Shown here: positions 29,814 through 38,430 of the stretch, one piece after another | How the letters are laid out: every line of letters starts with the position of its first letter | Numbering within the stretch: position 1 is the stretch's first letter | Source: Rhodococcus sovatensis | GTDB lineage: Bacteria > Actinomycetota > Actinomycetes > Mycobacteriales > Mycobacteriaceae | Direction of reading: 5' to 3' | Length of the DNA stretch: 64,000 bases | Assembly (NCBI RefSeq): GCF_037327425.1 | Contig: NZ_CP147846.1 | Location: 2,170,001 to 2,234,000, forward strand | Position numbers and translations under genes: made by a program | The notes under the pieces: model-generated | The model's database searches: none | Told to the model about the DNA's origin: nothing | What the model saw: only the letters and a program-made list of their open reading frames with translations

Positions 29814-29848
29814 CGACGCTCCCCGAACGTCTCATTCGGGGAGCGTCG
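29814..29848 (-). terminator. Hairpin terminator after nusB
   Basis: A perfect 14-bp stem (29814-29827 with 29835-29848) and 7-base loop lies 12 bases past the nusB stop on the minus strand. No T-tract follows. It separates nusB-efp transcription from the pyr leader, whose promoter must lie in 29776-29813 or within the stem flank. Confidence 0.75.
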
Positions 29849-29859
29849 CGTGAGGCGAA

Positions 29860-30393
29860 TTACTCGTCGACGGCGTCGTCGCTGCGCGAGGACACAGCTG
29901 CGGCGGCTGCCCGGACCTGAGGGGCCACCAACACGATCTGGCCGAGGACGCCGTTGACGAACGACGGCGAATCGTCGGTGGACAACTGTTTGGCGAGCTC
30001 GACGGCCTCGTCGACCGCTACGACCGGCGGTACGTCGGTTGCGTGGAAGAGTTCCCACACCGCAACGCGCAGGATAGCTCGGTCGACCGCCGGCAGACGG
30101 TTCAAGGTCCAATCGTTGAGGTGGTCTGAGATCACGCTGTCGAGACGGTCGAGGTTCTCCGCAACGCCGCTGACCAGAGTCTCCGTGTACTCACTGACCG
30201 GGGCAATCGAATCATCGGCGCGGGCCAGCTCGATTCGCTCCTTCGCCAAATGCACCGGATCGGCATCACGGGCTTCGGCCTCGAACAGGAAGTCCACGGC
30301 CCGCTTACGTGCCTTGTGCCGCGCACCGAGCTTCTTGACCGGCTCGTTCTCGCTGCGCGCCGCACTCTTCTTCGACGAATTCTTCGACGACAC
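29860..30393 (-). CDS. nusB: Transcription antitermination factor NusB
   Basis: 177 residues. A Ser/Lys-rich N-terminal tail precedes the all-helical NusB domain (GARHKARKRAVDFLFEAEAR; AVDRAILRVAVWELFHATDV; DDSPSFVNGVLGQI). Binds boxA RNA with NusE (S10) in rRNA antitermination. Its GTG start lies 1 base after the efp stop. The C-terminus is extended by an Ala/Ser/Asp-rich tail. Confidence 0.96.
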   Translation of the reverse strand: MSSKNSSKKSAARSENEPVKKLGARHKARKRAVDFLFEAEARDADPVHLAKERIELARADDSIAPVSEYTETLVSGVAENLDRLDSVISDHLNDWTLNRLPAVDRAILRVAVWELFHATDVPPVVAVDEAVELAKQLSTDDSPSFVNGVLGQIVLVAPQVRAAAAAVSSRSDDAVDE

Positions 30394-30394
30394 C

Positions 30395-30958
30395 TTAGGA
30401 GTTCACACGCCCGAGGTAGTTGCCGTCACGCGAATCGATCTTCAGCTTGTCGCCGGTGTTGATGAACAGGGGCACCGACACCTCGGCACCGGTTTCCAGA
30501 GTCGCAGGCTTGGTTCCGCCCGTCGAACGGTCACCCTGCAGACCGGGATCGGTGTGCTTGACCTCCAGTTCGACGGTGACCGGCAACTCGACGTACAGCG
30601 GTACGCCCTCATGCGTGGCGACCTGGACCTGCATGTTCTCGAGCATGAATCGAGCACCGTCACCGACGACTGCTTCGGTGATCGAGATCTGATCGTAGGT
30701 GTCGCCGTCCATGAAGACGAAGTCGCTACCGTCGTGATACAGGTACGTCATGTCGCGACGGTCGACCGTGGCGGTCTCGACCTTGACTCCGGCGTTGAAG
30801 GTCTTGTCGACAACCTTGCCCGACAGCACGTTCTTGAGTTTGGTGCGCACGAAGGCGGGGCCTTTGCCCGGCTTGACGTGCTGAAACTCGATGATCGTCC
30901 ACAGCTGATTCTCTATGCTGAGGACGAGACCATTCTTGAAATCACTGGTGGAAGCCAC
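30395..30958 (-). CDS. efp: Translation elongation factor P
   Basis: 187 residues: three beta-barrel domains. The domain I tip loop is KPGKGPAF, with lysine at the position that is modified in many bacteria. No EpmA/EpmB or EarP genes are in the window, so any modification is unknown. EF-P relieves ribosome stalling at polyproline runs; this matters locally because three membrane proteins at 51.7-54.6 kb contain long PPP/PPPP tracts. Starts with GTG; immediately upstream of nusB. Confidence 0.97.
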   Translation of the reverse strand: MASTSDFKNGLVLSIENQLWTIIEFQHVKPGKGPAFVRTKLKNVLSGKVVDKTFNAGVKVETATVDRRDMTYLYHDGSDFVFMDGDTYDQISITEAVVGDGARFMLENMQVQVATHEGVPLYVELPVTVELEVKHTDPGLQGDRSTGGTKPATLETGAEVSVPLFINTGDKLKIDSRDGNYLGRVNS

Positions 30959-31005
30959 AGTCTTTTACGTCTCCTCGTGTTCTCGTGTGCAGGAACCGCC
31001 GTGCG

Positions 31006-32109
31006 TCACACGAGAGTAAGTTCCTTGGTGGTCATGGTCAGCAGCTCAGGACCGTCGTCGCGAACGATGAGCGTGTCTTCGATCCGCACGCCTCCGCGTC
31101 CCGAGAAGTACACACCCGGCTCGACGGTCACAGCTGCACCGCACAGCAGTGTACCGGTGCTCGTCTTCGCGATTCCCGGCGCTTCGTGGATTTCGAGTCC
31201 GACGCCGTGCCCGAGTCCGTGCAGAAAGTACTCTCCGTAGCCGGCGTCCTCGATCACCGACCGCGAGGCTGCATCGACGGACGCTGTGCTCACGCCGGGC
31301 GCGAGCGCCTCGCGGCCGGCGGTCTGTGCGCGCTGCACCAACGAGTACAGGTCTGTCTGCCACTGTTGCGGGGTGCCGAGCACCACTGTGCGTGTCATGT
31401 CCGAGTGGTAGCCGCCGACGAGCGCACCGAAATCGAACTTCACGAAGTCCCCGGCTGCCAACACTGCAGCGGTGGGACGGTGATGCGGTACCGCAGAGTT
31501 CGGACCCGCTGCGACGATGGTCTCGAACGAAATGCCGTCGGCGCCGTGCTCGACCATCAAAGCCTCCAACTCGCGGGCGACGTCGAGTTCGGTTCGTCCG
31601 ACAGCGATGCCACCTCGTTCGATCAACACCGCGAAAGCGTCGTCGGCCGCACGGCATGCGTCCCGAAGCAGTCCGACCTCGTGCTCGTCCTTGACCATCC
31701 GCAGTTCCTCGACGAGACCGGGTGCACGCACGAGCGTCGCCTGGGGTTCGATGTCGCTCCACACTCTGTGTTGGTCGACGGTCACGACGTGCGACTCGAA
31801 TCCGACCGAACCCGGCCGCGGCGTCACATCGCTGCTCAACAGATACGCCGCAGACGACCTGTCGATGACAGCGCGCAGATCGGGTACCTGTTCGGCGACC
31901 TGCGTCAGATAGCGACCGTCTGTGCAGACGACGGTGTTGTCCTCTCGGTCGGGCGAGTCGTGCGCCGACACGATCAGAGCAGCGTTGGAGCCGGTGAAAC
32001 CGGTGAGGTAGCGAATGTTGAGCAGGTCGGTCACCAACATGGCGTCGAGATCGTTCGATTCCATGCTGCGACGAAGGGCAGCGCGTCTACTGCTGTGATC
32101 TACAGGCAT
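31006..32109 (-). CDS. pepQ: Xaa-Pro dipeptidase / aminopeptidase P family (M24)
   Basis: 367 residues: an N-terminal creatinase-like domain, then the pita-bread metallopeptidase. Metal ligands are visible in FDFGALVGGYHSDMTRTVVLG (two Asp, in pieces), LGHGVGLEIHEAPGI (His) and VEPGVYFSGRGGVRIEDTL (Glu pairs). Cleaves Xaa-Pro peptide bonds in the cytoplasm. It lies 47 bases upstream of efp, the usual actinobacterial order aroQ/pepQ-efp-nusB; no aroQ is present here. Confidence 0.93.
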   Translation of the reverse strand: MPVDHSSRRAALRRSMESNDLDAMLVTDLLNIRYLTGFTGSNAALIVSAHDSPDREDNTVVCTDGRYLTQVAEQVPDLRAVIDRSSAAYLLSSDVTPRPGSVGFESHVVTVDQHRVWSDIEPQATLVRAPGLVEELRMVKDEHEVGLLRDACRAADDAFAVLIERGGIAVGRTELDVARELEALMVEHGADGISFETIVAAGPNSAVPHHRPTAAVLAAGDFVKFDFGALVGGYHSDMTRTVVLGTPQQWQTDLYSLVQRAQTAGREALAPGVSTASVDAASRSVIEDAGYGEYFLHGLGHGVGLEIHEAPGIAKTSTGTLLCGAAVTVEPGVYFSGRGGVRIEDTLIVRDDGPELLTMTTKELTLV

Positions 32110-32215
32110 TCGTACAACGTACCGTTGTGGAGTTGCACAGCCATGACCGAAACCGCGACCCCAGGTTCTGTGGGGTCGCCCACATCACGCGCCTCGTATG
32201 GATAGGCTGTGCCCC

Positions 32216-32848
32216 ATGACAGGGTGGGTGGTACGCGGAATCGGTATGTGCTTGATCAACGTGGCGGTGAGGATCCTTCTGGGCGTCGCTGTAACGCAGT
32301 GGCCGCTGCACGGATCTCAGCTTCGGTGGCTCGGGATGGCAGCAGTGTTGCTTGCGGTCGTGGTGTGGGCGGGGCTCGACGGTATCCGAGACCGTCGAAA
32401 GAACCCCGACCCCGAATACGGCGAAGACCTGACGATGGTGTGGCTCAAGGCCGCAGCGCTCGGAGGCCTAGCGGCGGGGTTGATCACCTGGCTCGTGCAA
32501 TTGATCGTCGACTTCAGCGTCGGTCAGAACTCCTTGTTCTTCGAGCTGACCTCCGGCGCCGCCTTCACCATTCTGGTGATCTTCATCCCGGCGACGATTT
32601 CTGTCTTCCTCGGACGCCTCCTGGCAGGTCGGGACGCGAAGAAGAAGTTGGCGGCGTCGGACGCGAAGCGGGAGAAAGAACGCCACGATCGTCACCTCGT
32701 CGGAGCCGGTTCTGCATCAGCTGCGACGATTCCCGCTCAGGAGCCCCAGTGGTCGGGCGACAACTCCGATACCGAGGTATTTCGTGCTGTCGATCCCGAC
32801 GCGCCCGAGCCTCGCGGGAATGCCACGAAGCACCGCGACAATTCCTGA
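32216..32848 (+). CDS. B-4DMT-like four-helix membrane protein
   Basis: 210 residues from the ATG at 32216 (MTGWVVRGIGM). Four hydrophobic helices are visible (about residues 4-24, 30-50, 72-95 and 105-130), then a charged soluble tail rich in Lys/Ala and later acidic/Pro residues. The pattern matches the actinobacterial B-4DMT (putative small multidrug/metabolite transporter) family commonly next to efp or pepQ. A TAGGCT -10-like hexamer (32203-32208) only about 8 bases before the ATG and the absence of a Shine-Dalgarno site suggest a leaderless mRNA. Substrate unknown. Confidence 0.8.
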   Translation: MTGWVVRGIGMCLINVAVRILLGVAVTQWPLHGSQLRWLGMAAVLLAVVVWAGLDGIRDRRKNPDPEYGEDLTMVWLKAAALGGLAAGLITWLVQLIVDFSVGQNSLFFELTSGAAFTILVIFIPATISVFLGRLLAGRDAKKKLAASDAKREKERHDRHLVGAGSASAATIPAQEPQWSGDNSDTEVFRAVDPDAPEPRGNATKHRDNS

Positions 32849-32858
32849 GACCGACAAG

Positions 32859-32897
32859 GTGGGTGGAAATCCATGCGCCGCATGGATTTCCACCCAC
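32859..32897. terminator. Bidirectional hairpin terminator
   Basis: A perfect 18-bp inverted repeat (32859-32876 with 32880-32897) with a 3-base loop lies between the convergent ends of the B-4DMT-like gene and aroB. It would serve both strands. Confidence 0.88.
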
Positions 32898-32906
32898 GCC
32901 TAGTCC

Positions 32907-34019
32907 CTAGAGCAAGATTCCAGTCGACGATGACCCAGTGTCGTCCTTGGCGATAGCCGAGTACGCAGCGACGAGAAGCGACGGATCCGGGCCTTCCAAT
33001 CGACCGGGCTTGGCCAGACCGTCGAGTACGACGAATCGCAGCATTCCAGCTCGGTTCTTCTTGTCCGTCTGCATTCCCTTCAGCAAGTCGCCGAACGCAT
33101 CACCGTCGTAGCCGACGGGCAGACCGACCAATTCGAGTATCGAGCGGTGCCGATCTGCGGTGGCGTCGTCGAGCCGACCAGCGAGCCTGCCGAGCTCTGC
33201 CGCGTAAACCAGTCCGACCGCCACCGCAGCTCCATGACGCCACCGATAGCGCTCTCTGCGCTCGATGGCGTGGCCGAGGGTGTGGCCGTAGTTGAGGATC
33301 TCGCGGAGGTTCGACTCCTTCAGGTCGGCTGCGACTACCCGCGCCTTGACCTCGACGGACCGACGAATCAGCTCCGGCAGAACCGTGCCGGTCGGATCGA
33401 GCGCAGCCTCGGGATCGGCTTCGATCAGATCGAGTATCACCGGGTCCGCGATGAATCCGGTCTTGATGACCTCGGCGAGCCCAGCGACGATCTCGTTCCG
33501 TGGAACGGTCTCGAGTGTTGCCAGATCGATCAAGACTGCAGCCGGTTCGTGGAACGAACCGACGAGATTCTTGCCTGCTTCGGTGTTGATGCCGGTCTTT
33601 CCGCCGACCGCCGCGTCGACCATCGCGAGCAAGGTCGTCGGCACATGCACGATCTTGACTCCGCGCATCCACGTCGCGGCCACGAACCCGGCAAGGTCGG
33701 TCGCAGCGCCGCCGCCCAGGCTTACGATGGCATCCGAGCGGGTCAGACCGATTCGGCCTAGAACTTCCCAGCAGAAGCCGGCAACGGCCAGTTCTTTGCC
33801 GTCCTCGGCGTCGGGAATTTCGATGCGATGCGCGTCGATCCCCTGAGCTGCCAACGCCTCCCGGACCGCTTCGGCGGTATCCGCCAGCGGCGGCTGGTGG
33901 AAGATCGCGACGGTTCGCACACCCGCGAGTTCAGCGACCAGATCGGTCAACAGTCCCCTGCCGATGATCACCGGGTACGGCGCGGCCGATTCCACCATGA
34001 CTCGTACTGGTTCGGTCAT
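32907..34019 (-). CDS. aroB: 3-dehydroquinate synthase
   Basis: 370 residues. NAD- and zinc-dependent; the glycine-rich motif VSLGGGAATDLAGFVAATWM and the zinc-ligand region ILNYGHTLGHAIERRERYRW are intact, as is KTGINTEAGKNLVGSFHEP. Makes 3-dehydroquinate from DAHP, the second shikimate step. Last gene of the aroC-aroK-aroB run, 9 bases after aroK. Confidence 0.97.
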   Translation of the reverse strand: MTEPVRVMVESAAPYPVIIGRGLLTDLVAELAGVRTVAIFHQPPLADTAEAVREALAAQGIDAHRIEIPDAEDGKELAVAGFCWEVLGRIGLTRSDAIVSLGGGAATDLAGFVAATWMRGVKIVHVPTTLLAMVDAAVGGKTGINTEAGKNLVGSFHEPAAVLIDLATLETVPRNEIVAGLAEVIKTGFIADPVILDLIEADPEAALDPTGTVLPELIRRSVEVKARVVAADLKESNLREILNYGHTLGHAIERRERYRWRHGAAVAVGLVYAAELGRLAGRLDDATADRHRSILELVGLPVGYDGDAFGDLLKGMQTDKKNRAGMLRFVVLDGLAKPGRLEGPDPSLLVAAYSAIAKDDTGSSSTGILL

Positions 34020-34028
34020 CGGTTCAGC

Positions 34029-34565
34029 TCATCCATTGGGGCTTCCTGCTTTCTCGTGGTAGTGCTTCAACTTCGCGACGACCTGCCCGACCACACGTGC
34101 CGGACTGCGGCCGTCCGTTCGCACTCGGATCGCCGCGACCGAGCGGTACAACGGCCGACGGGTTCGCATCAGGTGCTGGTACTTGGCCCGCGGATCGGGC
34201 CCGGCAAGAAGGGGTCGGGACGAGTTGGCACCCGTTCGCCTGAGTCCTTCGGCCACGCTGATCTCCAGGTAGACCACCGGCAGTGGTTCCAGGAGCGCTC
34301 GGGTCCGCTCGGACAAAATGGATCCTCCGCCGAGCGAGACGACACCGGTGTGGGTAGCCAGCGCTTCGGCGACGATCTGCTCCTCGATACTGCGAAAAGT
34401 AGGCTCCCCATCGTGCGCAAAGATTTCAGCGATCGTGCGCCCGGTTCTGCGCTCGATCAAGGCATCGGTGTCGCACAGTTCCAGTTCGAGCGCAGCGGCC
34501 ACCCTGCGTCCGATGGTGGATTTGCCGGCACCGGGCGGTCCGATCAGAACCGCGTACGGAGTCAT
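34029..34565 (-). CDS. aroK: Shikimate kinase
   Basis: 178 residues. Walker A GPPGAGKSTIGRRVA at residue about 8, shikimate-binding CDTDALIERRTGRTIAEIF, and GGGSILSERTRALL. Phosphorylates shikimate. ATG overlaps the aroC stop, so aroC-aroK is translationally coupled. Confidence 0.96.
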   Translation of the reverse strand: MTPYAVLIGPPGAGKSTIGRRVAAALELELCDTDALIERRTGRTIAEIFAHDGEPTFRSIEEQIVAEALATHTGVVSLGGGSILSERTRALLEPLPVVYLEISVAEGLRRTGANSSRPLLAGPDPRAKYQHLMRTRRPLYRSVAAIRVRTDGRSPARVVGQVVAKLKHYHEKAGSPNG

Positions 34566-35749
34566 CGCGGTGGTCGGGCGGCTGTGCCCTTCACGTAGTG
34601 GTCGACATTGCTGGTCGTTTCCGCCAACGAATCGCCGCCGAACTTCTCCAATGCGGCCTGCGCAACCACGAGCGCCACCATCGTCTCGGCAACGACGCCC
34701 GCTGCCGGCACGGCACAGACGTCCGAGCGCTGGTGGATGGCCACCGCTTCCTCGCCGGTCGTCATGTCCACGGTCGCCAGCGCGCGCGGAACGGTCGAGA
34801 TGGGCTTCATCGCTGCACGGATCCGCAGTGCTTCACCGTTGGTCATGCCACCTTCGAGTCCGCCTGCGCGGTTCGTCGAACGCAGTATTCCGTCGGGACC
34901 AGGCGTGATCTCGTCGTGTGCTGCGCTTCCCCGCCGCCGAGCAGTCTCGAACCCGTCCCCGACCTCGACGCCCTTGATGGCCTGAATTCCCATGAGGGCA
35001 GCGGCAAGTCGCGAATCGAGACGACGCTCGCCACTGACGAACGAGCCCAGTCCGACCGGCAGACCGTGCACGACAACTTCCACGATCCCGCCGAGAGTGT
35101 CGCCGTCGCGCTTGGCCGACTCGATCTCGGCGATCATCGACTCTTCGGCCGCCTTGTCGAACGCGCGCACGGGGCTCGCATCGATGACGTCGAGATCTTC
35201 GCCAGACGGCGGCGGACCGACATACGGGTCGGACGCACCGATGGAGATCACGTGAGACACGACATCGACACCGAAGGCTTGCTTCAGGAACCGGCGCGCC
35301 ACGGTACCGATCGCGACGCGCGCTGCGGTCTCACGCGCGCTTGCCCGCTCGAGCACCGGACGGGCGTCGTCGAAGCCGTACTTCAACATCCCCGAGTAGT
35401 CCGCGTGGCCCGGTCGCGGCCGCGTCAACGGGGAGTTGCGGGCGAGGTCCGCCAACACGCTCTCGTCGACGGGGTCGGACGACATGACCTGCTCCCACTT
35501 GGGCCATTCGGTATTGCCGACCTCGATGGCGATGGGCCCGCCCATCGTCAGTCCGTGTCGCACGCCGCCGATGATGGTGACCTTGTCCGCCTCGAACTTC
35601 ATCCGCGCGCCTCGGCCGTAGCCGAGTCGTCGACGGGCGAGTTGGTTGGCAATGTCCTCGGAGGTCACCTCGACGCCCGCGATCATCCCTTCGAGGACGG
35701 ACACGAGAGCAGGGCCGTGAGATTCTCCGGCAGTTATCCAGCGCAGCAC
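34562..35749 (-). CDS. aroC: Chorismate synthase
   Basis: 395 residues from a GTG (VLRWITAGESHGPALVSVLE). FMN-binding motifs include GRGARMKFEADKV, RPRPGHADYSGMLKYGFDDA and RASARETAARVAIG. Forms chorismate from EPSP using reduced FMN; that flavin comes from the riboflavin pathway also encoded here. Of typical length. The A24 peptidase gene ends 12 bases upstream. Confidence 0.97.
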   Translation of the reverse strand: MLRWITAGESHGPALVSVLEGMIAGVEVTSEDIANQLARRRLGYGRGARMKFEADKVTIIGGVRHGLTMGGPIAIEVGNTEWPKWEQVMSSDPVDESVLADLARNSPLTRPRPGHADYSGMLKYGFDDARPVLERASARETAARVAIGTVARRFLKQAFGVDVVSHVISIGASDPYVGPPPSGEDLDVIDASPVRAFDKAAEESMIAEIESAKRDGDTLGGIVEVVVHGLPVGLGSFVSGERRLDSRLAAALMGIQAIKGVEVGDGFETARRRGSAAHDEITPGPDGILRSTNRAGGLEGGMTNGEALRIRAAMKPISTVPRALATVDMTTGEEAVAIHQRSDVCAVPAAGVVAETMVALVVAQAALEKFGGDSLAETTSNVDHYVKGTAARPPR

Positions 35750-35761
35750 GCGATCATCTTT

Positions 35762-36232
35762 TCATGTCGGGACGACAGCCGATGCCAGCAGGGTCGCCGC
35801 GCACATCGACGGTCCGTGGGGCACAGTTGCGTTGCCCCGTCCGGTTGCCATGAGGGCGATACCCGCGGCGCCCGTGAGCAGCGGTGCAATCAGGGCGGCA
35901 GCCACCCACGCGTCCGTACCTGCCAATGCTGCGACACCTCCCAACGTGAATGCGAGCTTCACATCGCCCGCACCGAACGCTGCAGGGAGACAGAGGTGTA
36001 CTGCGAGATAACAGCAGGACAGCAGGACCGCGCCCGACAGCGCTGCCAAGGCAGCATCGATGGCGTAGGAGTAGGCGAGAAGGCTCACGGCTCCGATGCC
36101 GGTCAGCGCGTTCGGGAGACGACGCGATACGACGTCGATCCAGCTCAGCCACACGCACCACATCGAGAACAACACGACCGCCACGTTGCCGTCCGCCACC
36201 AGTGTCCACGCCATCCTCGTATGGTGAGGCAC
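35762..36232 (-). CDS. A24 prepilin peptidase, catalytic part only
   Basis: 156 residues (GTG at 36232; an internal ATG at 36214 gives 150). Multi-spanning membrane protein with both catalytic aspartates of type IV prepilin peptidases: Asp in WLSWIDVVSRRLPNALT and the GxGD motif in FGAGDVKLAF. The N-terminal methyltransferase domain of PilD is absent, as in other actinobacterial short forms serving Flp/Tad-like pili. No pilin or secretion genes lie near, so its substrate must be encoded elsewhere. Confidence 0.86.
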   Translation of the reverse strand: MPHHTRMAWTLVADGNVAVVLFSMWCVWLSWIDVVSRRLPNALTGIGAVSLLAYSYAIDAALAALSGAVLLSCCYLAVHLCLPAAFGAGDVKLAFTLGGVAALAGTDAWVAAALIAPLLTGAAGIALMATGRGNATVPHGPSMCAATLLASAVVPT

Positions 36233-36306
36233 CGTCCGGTACTGCTACCGAAGGAAACAACGGTCAGGTATTGCCCTGTGGACAAGTCCCCGCCCTGTGG
36301 ACAAAA

Positions 36307-37116
36307 TCACCTAGTAGCGATTGCCGCTCGCATCCATTCCTTCGGCGCCGGGTACCCGGTGAATTGCTCCACCTGTCCGTACGCCTGGTTGAGGAGCATC
36401 GCGAGTCCGGAGACGACCTGGCCGCCGCGGGCGTGGACAGCGTCGGCCAGCGGTGTCGGCCACGGGTCGTAGATTGCGTCCAGGACGATCGGTGCGTGTC
36501 CAAGGGCGCTCGCACAGGGTGCCGCACCTGCCGCGGGCACTGTACTGACAAGCACGGACGATCGTGCAGCGACGTCCGCGAGCGAGGGGTCGTCCATCTG
36601 CAGGAATTCGGTGACGAGACCTACCGCTTCCGCGCATGCGAGCGTCTCTCGCGCCCGTTCGACGGACCGCGCAACGACGGTCACCGACGCCGCACCGAGA
36701 CCCGCCAGTGCAATGAGCGCCGGCCGCGACGTTCCACCGGCACCGACAACGGTCACCGCACTGCCCGACAGGTCGAGAACTCCATTCTCGACGAGCGCTC
36801 CGCTGACGCCGTCGACATCGGTGCAGTCAGCCCGCCACCCACGCGTCGTCCGGACGAGGGTGTTCGCCGAACCCGCCAAAACCGCACGATCGGTACGTTC
36901 ATCGGCGAACTCGAGGGCAGCAACCTTGTCCGGCATCGTGACCGACAGACCGATCCAGTCCGGACCGAGACCACCGACGAGGTGGGGAAGCTCTTGCGCC
37001 GTGCACTCGATGCGCTCGTAGGTCCACCCGGTAAGCCCGAGAGCTGCGTAGGCAGCGCGGTGTAGGAGCGGAGATTTCGAATGCTCTATCGGGCTCCCGA
37101 GTACTGCCGCATGCAC
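36307..37116 (-). CDS. aroE: Shikimate dehydrogenase
   Basis: 269 residues from a GTG (VHAAVLGSPIEHSKSPLLHR). Shikimate site at SPIEHSKSP, catalytic region VTMPDKVAAL with Lys replaced context MPDK in place of MPFK, and a Rossmann NADP loop VTVVGAGGTSRPALIALAGLG. Reduces 3-dehydroshikimate. The gene follows mltG by 3 bases, so it is transcribed with alaS-ruvX-mltG; aroC lies beyond the A24 gene, linking both aro clusters. Confidence 0.95.
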   Translation of the reverse strand: MHAAVLGSPIEHSKSPLLHRAAYAALGLTGWTYERIECTAQELPHLVGGLGPDWIGLSVTMPDKVAALEFADERTDRAVLAGSANTLVRTTRGWRADCTDVDGVSGALVENGVLDLSGSAVTVVGAGGTSRPALIALAGLGAASVTVVARSVERARETLACAEAVGLVTEFLQMDDPSLADVAARSSVLVSTVPAAGAAPCASALGHAPIVLDAIYDPWPTPLADAVHARGGQVVSGLAMLLNQAYGQVEQFTGYPAPKEWMRAAIATR

Positions 37117-37119
37117 CGG

Positions 37120-38430
37120 TCAGCGTCCGCTGTCGAGGAAACCGGCCTCGACCTTGCCGATGTTGGCCAGGTGCTCGTCGTAACTGCGGGTGAACAGCGT
37201 CTCGCCCGCCTGGTTGATGGTCACGAAGTACAACCAGTCCCCGTCTGCCGGAGCTTCTACGGCCTCGACTGCGGCAACGCTGGGCGAGGCGATGGGCGAG
37301 GCAGGGAGACCCTCCATCGCATAGGTATTCCACGGGGTCACCGTGGCGCGATCCGCGTCGGTAGTCGCGACTTCGGTGGTGTCGAGCGAGTAGTTGACCG
37401 TCGAGTCGAATTCGAGCTTCTGCGGTTCAGCGAGACGATTGACGATCACGCGAGCAACTTTGCTGAAGTCGGCAGGCAGCGACTCTCGTTCGACCAACGA
37501 TGCTGCCACCAGCGTCTGATACGGGTCGAGTCCCGAATCCGCGCCGGCAGTCAGGATTCCGGTGTCCTCGTACGTCTGTGCGCTCTCCGACACCAGCTGT
37601 CTCAGGATGTCGCTTGCAGACGCGGACGGGTCGATGTCCCAGCTCCCTGCCGCGATCAACCCTTCCAGCTGTCGATCGCGATCTGGCACACCGCGAACGC
37701 GATCACTCGCCCAGTCCGGCACGCCGAGTGCGGAGGGGTCGTCCACTCCACCGGCCGCGTTGAACTCGTCGTACGAGATGCAGGTAGGCGTTCCGCTACC
37801 GGTGGTGTCGATGCAGCTTGCTTCCGACAGCAGGGTGTAGATGCCCTTCTTGACGGCGTCGGTGTTGACGTCGCGGGCGTCGTGCAACTGCCGTCCTTCG
37901 GAGATGACGACGCTTCCCACCCGCGCCGACGGGTCGACGAGGGTGTTGACCGCCTGCGAGGCAGGAATGTTGCTCGGCATCAGGTAGTAGCCAGGTTGCA
38001 CCGACGCTATGTCGGCGTTCTGGACAGCTGCGCCCATGAACGCATCAGCGCTCGCCACCACGCCCTTCTCGACTGCTTCGGCACCGATCTGCTGAGCCGT
38101 ATCACCTGGGTGCACGCGCACGACGACGGAGTCACCCGAGGAACCTGCCGCAAAATCATCCGGAGCCGCCGGGCCACCGGACAGCCTGTCGAACACGAAA
38201 AAACCTCCCCCGGCGACCACGAGAACGACGATCAGACCCAGGACAACGCCCAGAATGCGCCCGCGCCTCTTCCTACTGACGGCGGCGCGAGCGTGCCGCG
38301 TCGCTGCCCGGCTGCGTCCGACTTCTGCCGGCTCCGCACTATGGACTGCACGGTGGAACTCGCTGCCCTCACCGGTTCGGTATCCGATCGGATCGGTGTG
38401 CGCCTCGTCCTCGTACTGTCTGTTGTTCAC
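37120..38430 (-). CDS. mltG: Endolytic murein transglycosylase MltG
   Basis: 436 residues from a GTG overlapping the ruvX stop (GTGA). A cytosolic charged head of about 75 residues (with basic KRRGR before the membrane), one transmembrane helix (ILGVVLGLIVVLVVAGGGFF), a LysM-like segment (VRVHPGDTAQQIGAEAVEKG) and the YceG catalytic domain with Glu in VAASLVERESLPADFSKVA and the region PWNTYAMEGLPASPI. Cuts nascent glycan strands and is thought to act as a terminase during wall elongation. Length exceeds E. coli MltG because of the cytosolic head, as in other actinobacteria. Confidence 0.94.
   Translation of the reverse strand: MNNRQYEDEAHTDPIGYRTGEGSEFHRAVHSAEPAEVGRSRAATRHARAAVSRKRRGRILGVVLGLIVVLVVAGGGFFVFDRLSGGPAAPDDFAAGSSGDSVVVRVHPGDTAQQIGAEAVEKGVVASADAFMGAAVQNADIASVQPGYYLMPSNIPASQAVNTLVDPSARVGSVVISEGRQLHDARDVNTDAVKKGIYTLLSEASCIDTTGSGTPTCISYDEFNAAGGVDDPSALGVPDWASDRVRGVPDRDRQLEGLIAAGSWDIDPSASASDILRQLVSESAQTYEDTGILTAGADSGLDPYQTLVAASLVERESLPADFSKVARVIVNRLAEPQKLEFDSTVNYSLDTTEVATTDADRATVTPWNTYAMEGLPASPIASPSVAAVEAVEAPADGDWLYFVTINQAGETLFTRSYDEHLANIGKVEAGFLDSGR

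Noticed and set aside
34598..36472. Plus-strand open frame opposite aroC and the A24 peptidase gene
   Set aside because: Spans two real genes on the other strand, with no ribosome-binding site or family match.
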